A stretch of 64,000 bases of DNA from Cohnella ginsengisoli. Its GTDB lineage: Bacteria > Bacillota > Bacilli > Paenibacillales > Paenibacillaceae. Shown here piece after piece: positions 9,511-19,015 of the stretch. Under the pieces are notes generated by a model. The model worked only from the letters and a program-made list of their open reading frames with translations. It did not search any database and was not told the origin of the DNA. A program made the translations under genes and the position numbers. Every line of letters begins with the position of its first letter. The first letter of the stretch is position 1. The DNA lies in contig NZ_JAPDHZ010000006.1 in the NCBI RefSeq assembly GCF_029525555.1, positions 620,001 through 684,000 of the forward strand, read 5' to 3'.

Positions 9511-12500
9511 TTGAAACTTCTGAACACACGGTTTATCGCATGGATGCTGACGCTGGCGCTCGTCGCGACGCTCCTGCCATTGACGCCCGCGGCACCTGCT
9601 AACGCGGCCTCGGCTTATTTCCAATTCGACGATTACAGCACTTCCGATCAGGCGCCTTCAGAGGTGAACAGCAATGTCATCGACATTGCGGGCACGTTCA
9701 GCGGCGTTTCCTCTACGACCATTAACTATAAGATCGAAAAGCTGATCATAAACGGTTCGACGACGAAGGTCGCCGAATCTTCGGTTGGGTCGACAAAGCC
9801 GATCATTACCGGATCGAATTCCTTCCGTTTTACCGGTATCACGATCTACGACGGTCTGAATCGCATTACGGTTACCGGGACGAACACGGCCGGGAATATT
9901 GTAGACGGCACTGCTTACGTGAACTTTACGAACGTGCCGGTCATCTCGGACATCAAGCTGATCGACGGCACCGTACTACCAGAGGGCAACTCGCTTCTCG
10001 TGACCAGCCCGACTGCCACCATTTCCTTGAAGGCCCCTAATGCTACAGAAGTGACAATCAACGGCACGCAGATGTTCGGCGGAGCTGGTTCGAGTTACGT
10101 GCTGTCTGGCATCGCACTGAGCCACGGCTTGAATACCTTGACGATCGTTGCTAAAAACGCAACTAAAACGTACGAGTTAAAAAGGAACTTGGTTTACTAT
10201 AATGGCTCATTAACGGCTTATGGCGTCAAGATCGGTTCGCAGGACATCGGCGGCGAGCCTACTCTCACCACCGCGATCACTACTGGCGCTAATGTATCCG
10301 GGACAGTTGTCATTCCTTATACCGGTACGACTGTGCCGGCGGGCAATGTTACTGTGGAGTTGTGGAGAACTGGAGATGCCGCTGCCACTTCCGTATCCGG
10401 CAGTACGTACTCGCTTGTCAATACGACCACCGGATATGTCATTTATAACTTCACGACAACTGGTACTTTTACCGTGCCTACGAATGGCGATTATTATTTG
10501 CGTATTATCGGTCCCAGTCCCACGCTGACAGATACGCTTCCTTTCAAAATGCTGCTGTCCAATTCGCCAAGTATCGCCGGTGTCAAACAGATGTACAATG
10601 CAGTGTTGCCTACTTCGGGGACTACAGTTACGGCCGCTTCAACCGCCAACTTTTCTAACAATGCAATCGTATCGCAGCTTCCGCTTTATCTGCTGCTGGA
10701 TACACAAAATCTCGGCGCAAATACCGTCGATGTCAAAGTCGAACGCGGTACCGACAATGTTACGGCTCAATCTGATATCGTCAAAAACAGCTATTATGAC
10801 GCTGCAGGCAAACCTGTCGTAATCATTCGCAGCTTGCCGGCTGGTCAATTAAAGTTGACCTTCATGATCAAGGACAGTTCTTTGGCGACGATATACTCGC
10901 TTACGCGCACCATTACTTACAATCCGGCGCCGGCGATTCAAATCGCCAACCTGTACACCGGCATGACGTTCACGAATCCAACGGACTTTCAGAACTATAG
11001 TATTGTAGGCAGTCTTCCTAACTTCAATTTGAACTCTGCTGCCGAGCTTGACTCGCTTCAAGTCACGCTTAACGGTAGAACCGTACCGTTAAAACAGAGC
11101 GCCAGCAACATCGTTGTAAGTTCCGGCAAGTTCACATTTGTTCCCGGAAATTCGACGCCAACGCCGATCTCGCTTGTAGCAGGTGCGAATACAATCACGT
11201 TCTCGGGTACGGCAAGCGGTGTCCCTGTTTCTACTTCTTATACGATTTATTTATTTTCCAATGATGAGCCTGCAATCACAAGCATTCGTCCGATACCTTA
11301 CGTCCTGCCGCCGAACAATGACGATCCGGCACTGCCTAAGCGTAAATTCTCCGATCCGGACGTGAAGTTTGCGATCACGGACGACAACGAATACACGACG
11401 ACGGAAAAGTCGCTAGATCTGCTCTTCAAAGTCAAGGACTTCGACGGTATTGATATGCTGATTGATGGGAAGTCAGTGGCAACTGGTGGATTCGACACAG
11501 CTACGCCTTCGAGGCTTGATCTGATCGATCCTGCGACGCCAGTAGATAGCATCAAACCATTTGTCGATATGAAACCTAATGTTTTGCCGAGCACGCAATA
11601 TACCTTGCAGTCGGGAGAAACCGAATACCAGATCCGTCTGTCGGAGATCAAACTGCCGACTTCCGGCAAGATCACCTTCACGGTCATCCTGCGAAAAGGC
11701 ACTGTTACCGTATCGCAGACGATCACGATCATACGGGATTACTCACCGTATCTTGTCCTCTCTCCGAAGCTGCCGAACGAGGCGGTCATTAACGCCAACT
11801 TCTTGCCAATTAGCATTAAGGCGGAAGGTGCGAATCAGGTGCTTATCGGCAAGGTCGAGATGACTAAAGGCGAAGGCGATATTTTCCGTTACGAGATGCC
11901 TAACCTGAAGGCAGGCAAGAACACGATTAAATTTACGGTCGTCACAGGTACGCAAAAGGTAAACGGATCTTTTGATGTAACCTACGCAGCGGACAATTCG
12001 GTAGCTGCACAATACAAAGCGAACGTATCTGCTTCCGGCAAGGTCAATATTTTCAGCGGCGAGCTCCAAATGTCGTTCCCGAAGAATACTTTCCTGCGCC
12101 AAGCGAATACAAGCCCCGGGCAGGATGTCAAAACGGTTGATCTGTTCAACTCTCAACAGATTTATTTTGGCATCGCTGACCGGACAGATGGACGGACGGT
12201 GAAGAAGTACAATGCAGTTGGCGAGACGGATCTGGCCGGCAATGCGCTCGACGGTACGATCAAGGATGTGCCGGTGGACTCGTATGCAGTCGACCGTTTG
12301 ACGCCAAAAACGAATTTTGCTTATGCTTCCAAGCTGTTCTGGATCGACGCGGGCTACTTTGATGCCACGGCGTCGACAACCAGCGGCGAATATACCATGG
12401 TAAAGGCAATGCAGCCTTACCAGCCGGCGAATATGTTCTACGGCCGCGTTTACGACACGTCCAAGTGGCTGGAGCCTTCGCAACGCGGTACCATTACATT

Positions 12501-13278
12501 GAAGTATGACGCCAACATCGCCAACGTGTATGGTCAGAACCTGAGTGTTTGGCGCTACACGAACAATGGGTGGGAAAATATCGGCGGCGTTGTCAATACG
12601 TCTAACAAAACCGTTACGGCGCCATTTGATGGCTTTGGCTATTACACGGTCATGGGATTGCGGTACAGCTTTAGTGATATTATCGGTCACAAGTACGCAA
12701 GGCTTGCGTTAGAGTCGATATTCTCTCACGGCGTCATGAACAATAAGGATGGAAATTCCTTCGGCGTCTACGAAAACATCACGCGCGGCGAATTCGCGCA
12801 AATGCTCGTTAAGATGATGGGGATTCCGCTTCAGTACGATCCGAACAATATGACGTTTGACGATGTGCAGCCTTTCGATTATCCGGATCAGCCGTATTGG
12901 AACTATCGATTTGTCGAGACGGCGGTCAAGAAGGGTTATATTAGAGGCAAGTCTCCACGACTGTTTATGCCGAACGACAATCTGACCCGTGGCGAAGCGG
13001 CCGTCATGATCGCGCGCGCGCTTAACCTGGTCAAGAGCAACGCCGATCCGGAAAAAGATCTGGTTTCGCTCCAGAAGATCTTCACTGACGCCTCGACTAC
13101 AGACACCTATGCGGTCAGCTCGATCCTGGCTGTAAACAAGGCCGGATTCATATCGGGCATCGCCAACACGGTCTCCGGCGGCAAACCGACGTTCCGCTAC
13201 GAACCTGATTCCAATCTCTCCCGCGCGGACGCGGCGGTCATCGCGCAGCGCGTCATGAAGAAGCTTAAGAAGCTTTAA
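9511..13278 (+). CDS. Large exported protein with three C-terminal SLH domains
   Basis: This 1255-residue wall-associated protein has a signal peptide at residues 1-32 (positive start, hydrophobic core, cleavage near PANAASA). A long beta-rich, Thr/Ser/Asn-rich region of Ig-like character follows (about 35-1045). Three SLH repeats occupy about residues 1050-1255; the conserved TRGEFAQMLVKMM, TRGEAAVMIARALN and SRADAAVIAQRVM segments mark each repeat. SLH domains bind the pyruvylated wall polymer made by the csaB pathway upstream. TTG 9511 follows AAGGAGG. No catalytic domain was recognised, so a structural or surface-display role is inferred. The SLH repeats are C-terminal, unlike the S-layer gene that follows. 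Confidence 0.88.
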   Translation: MKLLNTRFIAWMLTLALVATLLPLTPAAPANAASAYFQFDDYSTSDQAPSEVNSNVIDIAGTFSGVSSTTINYKIEKLIINGSTTKVAESSVGSTKPIITGSNSFRFTGITIYDGLNRITVTGTNTAGNIVDGTAYVNFTNVPVISDIKLIDGTVLPEGNSLLVTSPTATISLKAPNATEVTINGTQMFGGAGSSYVLSGIALSHGLNTLTIVAKNATKTYELKRNLVYYNGSLTAYGVKIGSQDIGGEPTLTTAITTGANVSGTVVIPYTGTTVPAGNVTVELWRTGDAAATSVSGSTYSLVNTTTGYVIYNFTTTGTFTVPTNGDYYLRIIGPSPTLTDTLPFKMLLSNSPSIAGVKQMYNAVLPTSGTTVTAASTANFSNNAIVSQLPLYLLLDTQNLGANTVDVKVERGTDNVTAQSDIVKNSYYDAAGKPVVIIRSLPAGQLKLTFMIKDSSLATIYSLTRTITYNPAPAIQIANLYTGMTFTNPTDFQNYSIVGSLPNFNLNSAAELDSLQVTLNGRTVPLKQSASNIVVSSGKFTFVPGNSTPTPISLVAGANTITFSGTASGVPVSTSYTIYLFSNDEPAITSIRPIPYVLPPNNDDPALPKRKFSDPDVKFAITDDNEYTTTEKSLDLLFKVKDFDGIDMLIDGKSVATGGFDTATPSRLDLIDPATPVDSIKPFVDMKPNVLPSTQYTLQSGETEYQIRLSEIKLPTSGKITFTVILRKGTVTVSQTITIIRDYSPYLVLSPKLPNEAVINANFLPISIKAEGANQVLIGKVEMTKGEGDIFRYEMPNLKAGKNTIKFTVVTGTQKVNGSFDVTYAADNSVAAQYKANVSASGKVNIFSGELQMSFPKNTFLRQANTSPGQDVKTVDLFNSQQIYFGIADRTDGRTVKKYNAVGETDLAGNALDGTIKDVPVDSYAVDRLTPKTNFAYASKLFWIDAGYFDATASTTSGEYTMVKAMQPYQPANMFYGRVYDTSKWLEPSQRGTITLKYDANIANVYGQNLSVWRYTNNGWENIGGVVNTSNKTVTAPFDGFGYYTVMGLRYSFSDIIGHKYARLALESIFSHGVMNNKDGNSFGVYENITRGEFAQMLVKMMGIPLQYDPNNMTFDDVQPFDYPDQPYWNYRFVETAVKKGYIRGKSPRLFMPNDNLTRGEAAVMIARALNLVKSNADPEKDLVSLQKIFTDASTTDTYAVSSILAVNKAGFISGIANTVSGGKPTFRYEPDSNLSRADAAVIAQRVMKKLKKL

Positions 13279-13287
13279 TGTTCAGGT

Positions 13288-13328
13288 CGGGAGTCACCGC
13301 TGTGGCGGGGGCTCCCGTTCTCATTTTT
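13288..13328 (+). terminator. Intrinsic terminator after the 9511 SLH gene
   Basis: An imperfect GC-rich hairpin (CGGGAG ... CTCCCG with an inner CCGC/GCGG stem) is followed by GTTCTCATTTTT, ten bases past the stop codon. It separates this gene from the S-layer gene leader. Confidence 0.65.
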
Positions 13329-13611
13329 CATAGAATTGTGCGCAAGAGGAAAACTTTTGGCAATGACGACGTCGGCAACGGTAGGCTATACTATGGAAGT
13401 ATTAAGTCATACATAGAAGGTTGAGCGTGCAAGACGAGCATGATTGGAAGCCCCTGATTCCGTGTAAAAGTAGTCAGGACAATTCCGGAAAAAATTAGAT
13501 CAAAAAAAATTGGATTCAAACGCAACTTTTCATAACGAACCGCGTCTAACATCATGTGACATTCAAGAGGGACTTAAGTCATATGGCATGCTAGCATTTC
13601 CAAGAATTCTC

Positions 13612-13640
13612 TTTACGCTAGGTTTGCTCGCATGTATAAT
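13612..13640 (+). promoter_or_regulatory. Candidate promoter of the S-layer gene
   Basis: TTTACG at 13612-13617 and a perfect TATAAT at 13635-13640 are 17 bases apart. Transcription from here would give an untranslated leader of about 130 bases to the first start site (13775) and 200 bases to the second (13847). Other start points within the 560-base upstream region cannot be excluded. Confidence 0.5.
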
Positions 13641-13755
13641 GATCAAAGTGGCATTATTACCCTGGCCATTTTCTGCTTGTTTACGAGTTTCTGCGACATG
13701 CTTCTACTTCCATAGACATGGTGCAGACATCAATTATAGACAACGCTCAACTCCG

Positions 13756-13849
13756 GAGAGGGGGTGACACACCGATGAGAGAATCGAGCTACAAATCTTC
13801 TACACAAACATTACAGAGTCCTTTCCGAGGAGGAGAAAAAAAGGTTATG
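13756..13849 (+). promoter_or_regulatory. Two tandem in-frame ribosome binding sites and starts of the S-layer gene
   Basis: GGAGAGGGGGTGA at about 13756-13768 precedes ATG 13775 by about 7 bases. GAGGAGG at about 13828-13834 precedes ATG 13847. Both ATGs are in the same frame, 24 codons apart, with no stop between them. The second directly starts a canonical signal peptide (MKKSLSLLIALAMVFG). Both sites look strong enough for initiation. Confidence 0.65.
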
Positions 13850-16558
13850 AAGAAAAGTTTGTCTCTTCTCATAGCTCTGGCTATGGTATTCGGCATGTTT
13901 GCCTCTATGGCATCTGCCGCTACAACTGAGCTGACTACAGCTCAAAAGTATCAATGGTTCGTTGATCAAGGCGTTCTGAAGGGTGATCCAAGCGGCAATC
14001 CGCGTCTGGATTCCACGCTGACTCGCGCTGAGTTCGCTACGATCGTGGCAAGCGTTGGCGGTCTGAAGCTGGTCAACTCCGCGTCTTCTTTCGCTGACGT
14101 TAAGGTTAAAGACTGGTACTTCACGGCTATCCAATCCGCTTCCGACGCTGGTCTGGTTAACGGTATCGGCGCTGGCAAGTTTGGCCCTAAGCTGAACGTT
14201 ACTGTTGAGCAAGTGGCTAAGGTTGCCGTTATCCTCGCTGGCATCAAGCCGGTTGACGGCGCTGTTGTTGCTGGTTCGTCCGCTTGGGCTGGCCCGTACA
14301 TCCAAGCTGCGATCAACGCCGGCCTGACTGTTCCTACGAACTACAAGGCTAACGCTACTCGCGCTCAAACCATCGACCTGGCTTATGCTGTATACCAACT
14401 CAAGGCCCTTCCGGTTCTGAGCGACGTGGTAACGACGGTTAACTCCGACGACACGATCACGGTAACGGGCAAGGTTGTTGGTAAGGCTGACAGTGTTAAG
14501 GTTGCTCTGGGCACTGCCGCTGAAGTTGCTGCTACGCTGAAGGACGACAAGACCTTCACGTTTACGACTGCTAAGCAAGTACCGGGCACTTACAAGCTGA
14601 CTGTCGTTGCATACGACGGCACTAAGGGATCTGTTGCAGTAACGAAGGAAGTTGTCATCGATGGCTTTACGGTAGAATCCGTAACCGTTCTGAATGGCAA
14701 GCAAATTGCTGTTAAGTTCAACAAGGCAGTAGCTGAAGGTTCCCTCACGGGCGGCTTCAAGAACAGCGCGTACTATACGCTGGACACTGCTACACACCCG
14801 GTTCAAGCTGACATTGCACTGAGCAGCGACAAGCAAACTGTCACGTTGACGTTTGACCCGGCATTTACGCTGGACCGTTATGCTCAATTCGCTGTTAGCT
14901 CCGATCTGAAGTCCGCTTCCGGTCAATCTTTGAAGGCTTACAAGCAAGCTGTTCTGCTTGCAGATACGGTTGCTCCTACGGTTAAGAATGTTTCCTACAT
15001 CGGTAAGTCCGCTAAGATCGAATTCAGCGAACCGCTCCGCAATCTGGGCACGCTGTCGATCAATGGCATTCAAATCGGTGATGCTCCGACTTCCGCTACG
15101 AACATTGTTTACACGCTGACTAAGGATACGCAACAAGACGTTACTGCTGTGACGATTTCCCCGCTGAACCTTGGCACTTCTTATGCCTTCTACCTGATCA
15201 GCGGTAAGGACGTTGCTGGCAAGGTGTTCGACTACAACACGACGCTGACGCCTCCTACTGATACGACTTCGCCGACTGTAACGGCTGTTACGGTTAGCGG
15301 CGCCAATGTAAAGGTTAAGTTCAGCGAAGCTATCGACACTTCTGTTGTTAGCTCGATCTATGCTGAAGGCGTGACTGGTCTGTCGCCTATCGCTGCTACT
15401 AGCTATGATTCAGCTACTTATACGGTAACGTATAATGCTTCTTCCTGGCTGACGGCGAAGAGCGCTAACTTCTTGAATCTTTCCGTACGTGTCTCCGGCT
15501 ACAAGGATCTTGCTGGTCTGAATGGCGCTGATTACACGCAAGCGGTAACGATTTCCAAGGACACGACTGCTCCTGTAGTTCAATCGGTGTTCTACGAAGG
15601 CAACAGCATCTATGTCAAGTTCGATGAGCCGATTACTCAAGTTATTGGAAATGCAGCTGCTATCGCTTATAACCTCACTGATGCGAACAGCATTTACTCT
15701 ACTGGTAGTCTGACTGTTAATGCTTCGGTTGGTTATGATCTCGATAGAGATACTAACCCTCAGACGAACGACACGGAAAAGTCTTACTTGAAACTTGAAG
15801 TGACTGGAAACACCGGAACATCGTATGCTGTTCTTAATTCTGCAGGTAAGCTGGTGGCTGGCAAGTACAACATCACTCTTCCTGAGACTAAGGTTTATGA
15901 TGATTCCTCCAACAAGATCGCTAATACGAATGTTAGCGTAGAAGTTACTGCTTCTACCGGCACTAGTGGCAGCGTGAAGGTTGATTCCTGGACGGAAACG
16001 GCTCCTGGTACGCTGAAAATCGTGTTCAACGCTGAATTGACGACCGCTGCTCTGGACGTTTCCAAGTTCCTGATCAACGACGTTGCTCTTCCGACTGGCT
16101 CCACGCTGAAGTTCCTGAACGATGCTAAGACGGTTATCATTACGCTGCCTGCTGGAACGATTCCGGTAAATGGCTATCGTACGCTGAAGGTTGTAAACAT
16201 CGTCGACAAGAGCGGCAATACACTGTCCGACACGGGTATTTCTACCTCGATCCCGCTGAAGGAAAATGTTAAGCCTGTCGCTCAATCCGTTACGCTTACT
16301 TCCGACAAGGTTCTGACTGTTGCCACGAGCGAAGTTCTGGACCCAGGCGCAGTAACTACTGGTGTTACTGTATCCATCAATGGTGTTGATGTTTCGAAGG
16401 CTGACATTGAATCCATTCAAGCTGTCAACAACACTGTGGTAATTACGACGAAGTCCAGCAAGTTCACTGCGTCTCAAACGATTGCCGTTAAGATCGCTAG
16501 CACCGATGCTAAGGACCTGAATGGCAATACGATTGCTGACATCACGCTGAACAAGTAA
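13847..16558 (+). CDS. S-layer protein with N-terminal SLH domains
   Basis: This 903-residue protein is probably the major S-layer subunit. A signal peptide (residues 1-24, cut near ASAATT) is followed by SLH repeats at about 30-190 (markers TRAEFATIVASVG, VEQVAKVAVILAG, TRAQTIDLAYAVY) and then by repeated Ig-like/Big-type beta modules starting with phrases such as DTTSPTVTAVTVSG and DTTAPVVQSVFYEG. Codon use is strongly skewed (GCT, GTT, AAG, CTG, CAA) compared with the GC-rich neighbouring genes, as expected for a very highly expressed protein. A long leader and a strong terminator support this. SLH repeats would anchor it to the pyruvylated wall polymer; the Ser/Thr-rich modules are possible glycan sites. 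An alternative start at ATG 13775 adds 24 residues. Confidence 0.88.
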   Translation: MKKSLSLLIALAMVFGMFASMASAATTELTTAQKYQWFVDQGVLKGDPSGNPRLDSTLTRAEFATIVASVGGLKLVNSASSFADVKVKDWYFTAIQSASDAGLVNGIGAGKFGPKLNVTVEQVAKVAVILAGIKPVDGAVVAGSSAWAGPYIQAAINAGLTVPTNYKANATRAQTIDLAYAVYQLKALPVLSDVVTTVNSDDTITVTGKVVGKADSVKVALGTAAEVAATLKDDKTFTFTTAKQVPGTYKLTVVAYDGTKGSVAVTKEVVIDGFTVESVTVLNGKQIAVKFNKAVAEGSLTGGFKNSAYYTLDTATHPVQADIALSSDKQTVTLTFDPAFTLDRYAQFAVSSDLKSASGQSLKAYKQAVLLADTVAPTVKNVSYIGKSAKIEFSEPLRNLGTLSINGIQIGDAPTSATNIVYTLTKDTQQDVTAVTISPLNLGTSYAFYLISGKDVAGKVFDYNTTLTPPTDTTSPTVTAVTVSGANVKVKFSEAIDTSVVSSIYAEGVTGLSPIAATSYDSATYTVTYNASSWLTAKSANFLNLSVRVSGYKDLAGLNGADYTQAVTISKDTTAPVVQSVFYEGNSIYVKFDEPITQVIGNAAAIAYNLTDANSIYSTGSLTVNASVGYDLDRDTNPQTNDTEKSYLKLEVTGNTGTSYAVLNSAGKLVAGKYNITLPETKVYDDSSNKIANTNVSVEVTASTGTSGSVKVDSWTETAPGTLKIVFNAELTTAALDVSKFLINDVALPTGSTLKFLNDAKTVIITLPAGTIPVNGYRTLKVVNIVDKSGNTLSDTGISTSIPLKENVKPVAQSVTLTSDKVLTVATSEVLDPGAVTTGVTVSINGVDVSKADIESIQAVNNTVVITTKSSKFTASQTIAVKIASTDAKDLNGNTIADITLNK

Positions 16559-16572
16559 TATCTCTTTAGAGA

Positions 16573-16604
16573 AAAGAGCAAGCCTTCGGGCTTGCTCTTT
16601 TTTT
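16573..16604 (+). terminator. Strong intrinsic terminator of the S-layer gene
   Basis: A perfect 12-bp stem (AAAGAGCAAGCC / GGCTTGCTCTTT) has the stable TTCG tetraloop and continues into a T run. It begins 15 bases after the stop codon. Confidence 0.95.
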
Positions 16605-16723
16605 CTGTCCTCACAACTTTTTGACTAGATCCGTCGTCTATAGTAGTAGGTTAAGCCGGGTTCACGTAATATTCATGTACGAGCGCTATAATAAATGCAA
16701 CTGAGTTTAGGGAGGATCGCCGG

Positions 16724-18873
16724 ATGAACGGATCTAGCAAAAAGTTTAAAGTTCTCGTTGGTTTAACCGCAATGATGTTGGCTGCAGCACCTATGTCGGC
16801 TTATGCAGCGTCCAGTACAAGCACGACAGCTTCAAAAATAACGGCTGTTTCGCAAGTCGTGAAGCCTATATTTTTGAATAGCAAGAGCTATATCAATTTG
16901 GTGGATGTAGGGTTATCCCCGGTCGATGGGGGGGCAGATTGCTGCATTTACGCTAAGTATCTACAACGGCAGCTCAGCATCCTTAGATCTCTCGAATTAT
17001 TGGTTTAGATTAGCTAATTCATCAGGCAGCACCTATTCGATCAAGACGTCGGCTGCTGATGCGAAACTCAATAGAGTCGCTCCAAACTCTAAAATCATGG
17101 TTACTTTATATGCGACAGTCGGAGAATCAACGAAATTATCCGATCTCATCTTCAAGGTGGTAAAGTTTAACTTCAGCGTTGCGGGTTATGAGCAAGGTGT
17201 CGGTAAGTTTACTTTTCCTAAAAACTTTAATAATGTCGTAGCTGCAGGCTCATACAAATCGCTATATTTTGCTACGACGACATTGAACTCAAAAGTAACT
17301 TCATCTACGATAGCAGCTTCAGGGGACGAAGACCAACTCATTACCGTCAATTATGTTTATAACAATATCGGGAAAAAAGCCGTAACGCTTAGTAAATATA
17401 AATATTATCTAGTAACAGCCAGTGGCATTATGTATGAAGCGACACCTTCGATTACAGAGGATCTGAATATTCAGCCTCTGACGCGCAAAGAATTTAAAAT
17501 AACGGCAACCGTGCCTGCCACGCTCGCGAAAACCGGCTGGAAGTTAATGATCCTTCGAGATAATGGCGGAGAAACCGCAGTTAATCTGCCCGTCGGAACC
17601 TACAATCTTTACTTTAGCAACGGCACGCCGACGACATCTACCACTACCGATAACTTCACGTATACGAATACGGAAGGTACCTATCAATATAAGCTGACCT
17701 CGCTGCTTAGAGAACCATGGAACAGCCAGGATGTGTTGTCTGCAAGGATTCGGTTAACGAATAAATCAGCGACAGCCGTCTCGATTCCGGCGTTGACTGG
17801 CTATTTCTATCTGGATGATAAGACCAAGCTGGACTTTAAAACTATCGCAGTAAACAATCAATTCGGTTTGAATGCAGGCAGTTATGTTGATCTGGATGTA
17901 TACGCCAAGCTCCCGTCTAATTTTAATTTCGCAAAAGCTAAACTGATTTTAAACAATCAAGTCGATGAGAAAACGACAAACAAACTTGGCGAATTGATGG
18001 GAACCTCCTACTTGGCGCAGATCCCGTTCTATGCTGTAGACAAGATCATGAACATTGATCGCGAAGGCAGCAAGATGACTGCAGCCTTGAACAATGTCAA
18101 TGTTTTCAATACGACCACGAATAAGATTTTTTCGGTTCAAATGACGCTTACTAGCGCGGAAAAACGTACAATAGACCCCGTCCGCTTGGTTGGATTGTTT
18201 AAGAGCGACAACGGGGACCTATTCCCTGCAACCGCGACGATGGCCGAAGGTCAAGTGAATGCTTCGAACAAAGCGCTGCTTACGTTCACGGCCTCGGTGC
18301 CTCAGAACTATGACACCAACAATCTTAAGTTGATCGTAGGCGAAGGCGTATCCGATACGAAGTATACGGATTCGAAGACGGCCGCCGATGGTTTCATTAA
18401 TGCAGTCAGCTATAGCTTGCCGCAAGAACAGCGTCTATATAGCACGTTTAAGGATATTAGCCTGCTGCCATACAAATTTACGATCAATAAGTTCTTCCCG
18501 ACCTTGCTCGGCGATGACATCCAGCTCACGTTAGACTACAACTTGGATAAGGATACATCCTACAACTTGTACCCGACCGATCGCAAGCTTGTACTCGAAG
18601 TAGACGGCATTAATCCATCCGACGGCAAGGTCACGAACTATCTCTCGCAAGATTTGACGATCGAGGGAGATGGCACGACACCAACGCTCAAGGCCGGTAC
18701 GAATCAAGAGCTGATTATTAAAAAGGCGAATCCAAACACGGGTTACGACGGAACGCTCAAGTATAGACTTCGGTTGTACGAGGTCGTGCAAGGCGCCAAA
18801 AAAACTCGTTGCAGAGCGTTCTATCGAGTACTGGTTTTATACAAACGATTGGACTGCCGATACAAATAACTAA
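16724..18873 (+). CDS. Exported protein of unknown function (two frameshifts)
   Basis: The corrected protein has about 715 residues, with a signal peptide (residues 1-30, core VLVGLTAMMLAAAPMSAYA) and a Ser/Thr/Asn-rich beta-type body. I do not recognise a family, and no SLH repeat is visible. Two sites break the frame: G7 at 16928-16934 (VGLSPVDGG continues as QIAAFTLSIYNGS if one G is removed) and A7 at 18798-18804 (removing one A gives GAKKLVAERSIEYWFY and a TAA at 18871-18873). Both corrections are single surplus bases. ATG 16724 has GGGAGG upstream. The position between the S-layer gene and the glycan cluster suggests a surface or glycan-associated protein, but that is inference only. 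Confidence 0.72.
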
Positions 18874-18890
18874 TAATGGCTACAAACGAG

Positions 18891-18927
18891 AAACTGTCGG
18901 TATTTATACAATACCGGCAGTTTTTTT
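18891..18927 (+). terminator. Intrinsic terminator before the glycan cluster
   Basis: A stem of about 13 bp (AAACTGTCGGTAT / ATACCGGCAGTTT) is followed by a T run at 18921-18927, just after the repaired stop of the preceding gene. Confidence 0.88.
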
Positions 18928-19015
18928 ATTCACAAAACTGGAAGATGAATTCCACCTGAATGTCGGAAAATGTGATAAAATAGAGATATCTATACCTGAA
19001 TGTTGGTGAACGATA

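Noticed and set aside
13510..13767. 85-residue open frame in the S-layer leader
   Set aside because: No ribosome binding site, no family features, and it overlaps the promoter and first binding site of the S-layer gene. A regulatory leader peptide is not excluded but unsupported.
16928..16934. Poly-G/poly-C tracts as phase-variation switches of surface genes
   Set aside because: The same surplus-base pattern affects A and T runs and also housekeeping genes such as degS, rfbB and rfbD, so sequencing error explains it better. Mixed reads at individual runs would reopen the question.
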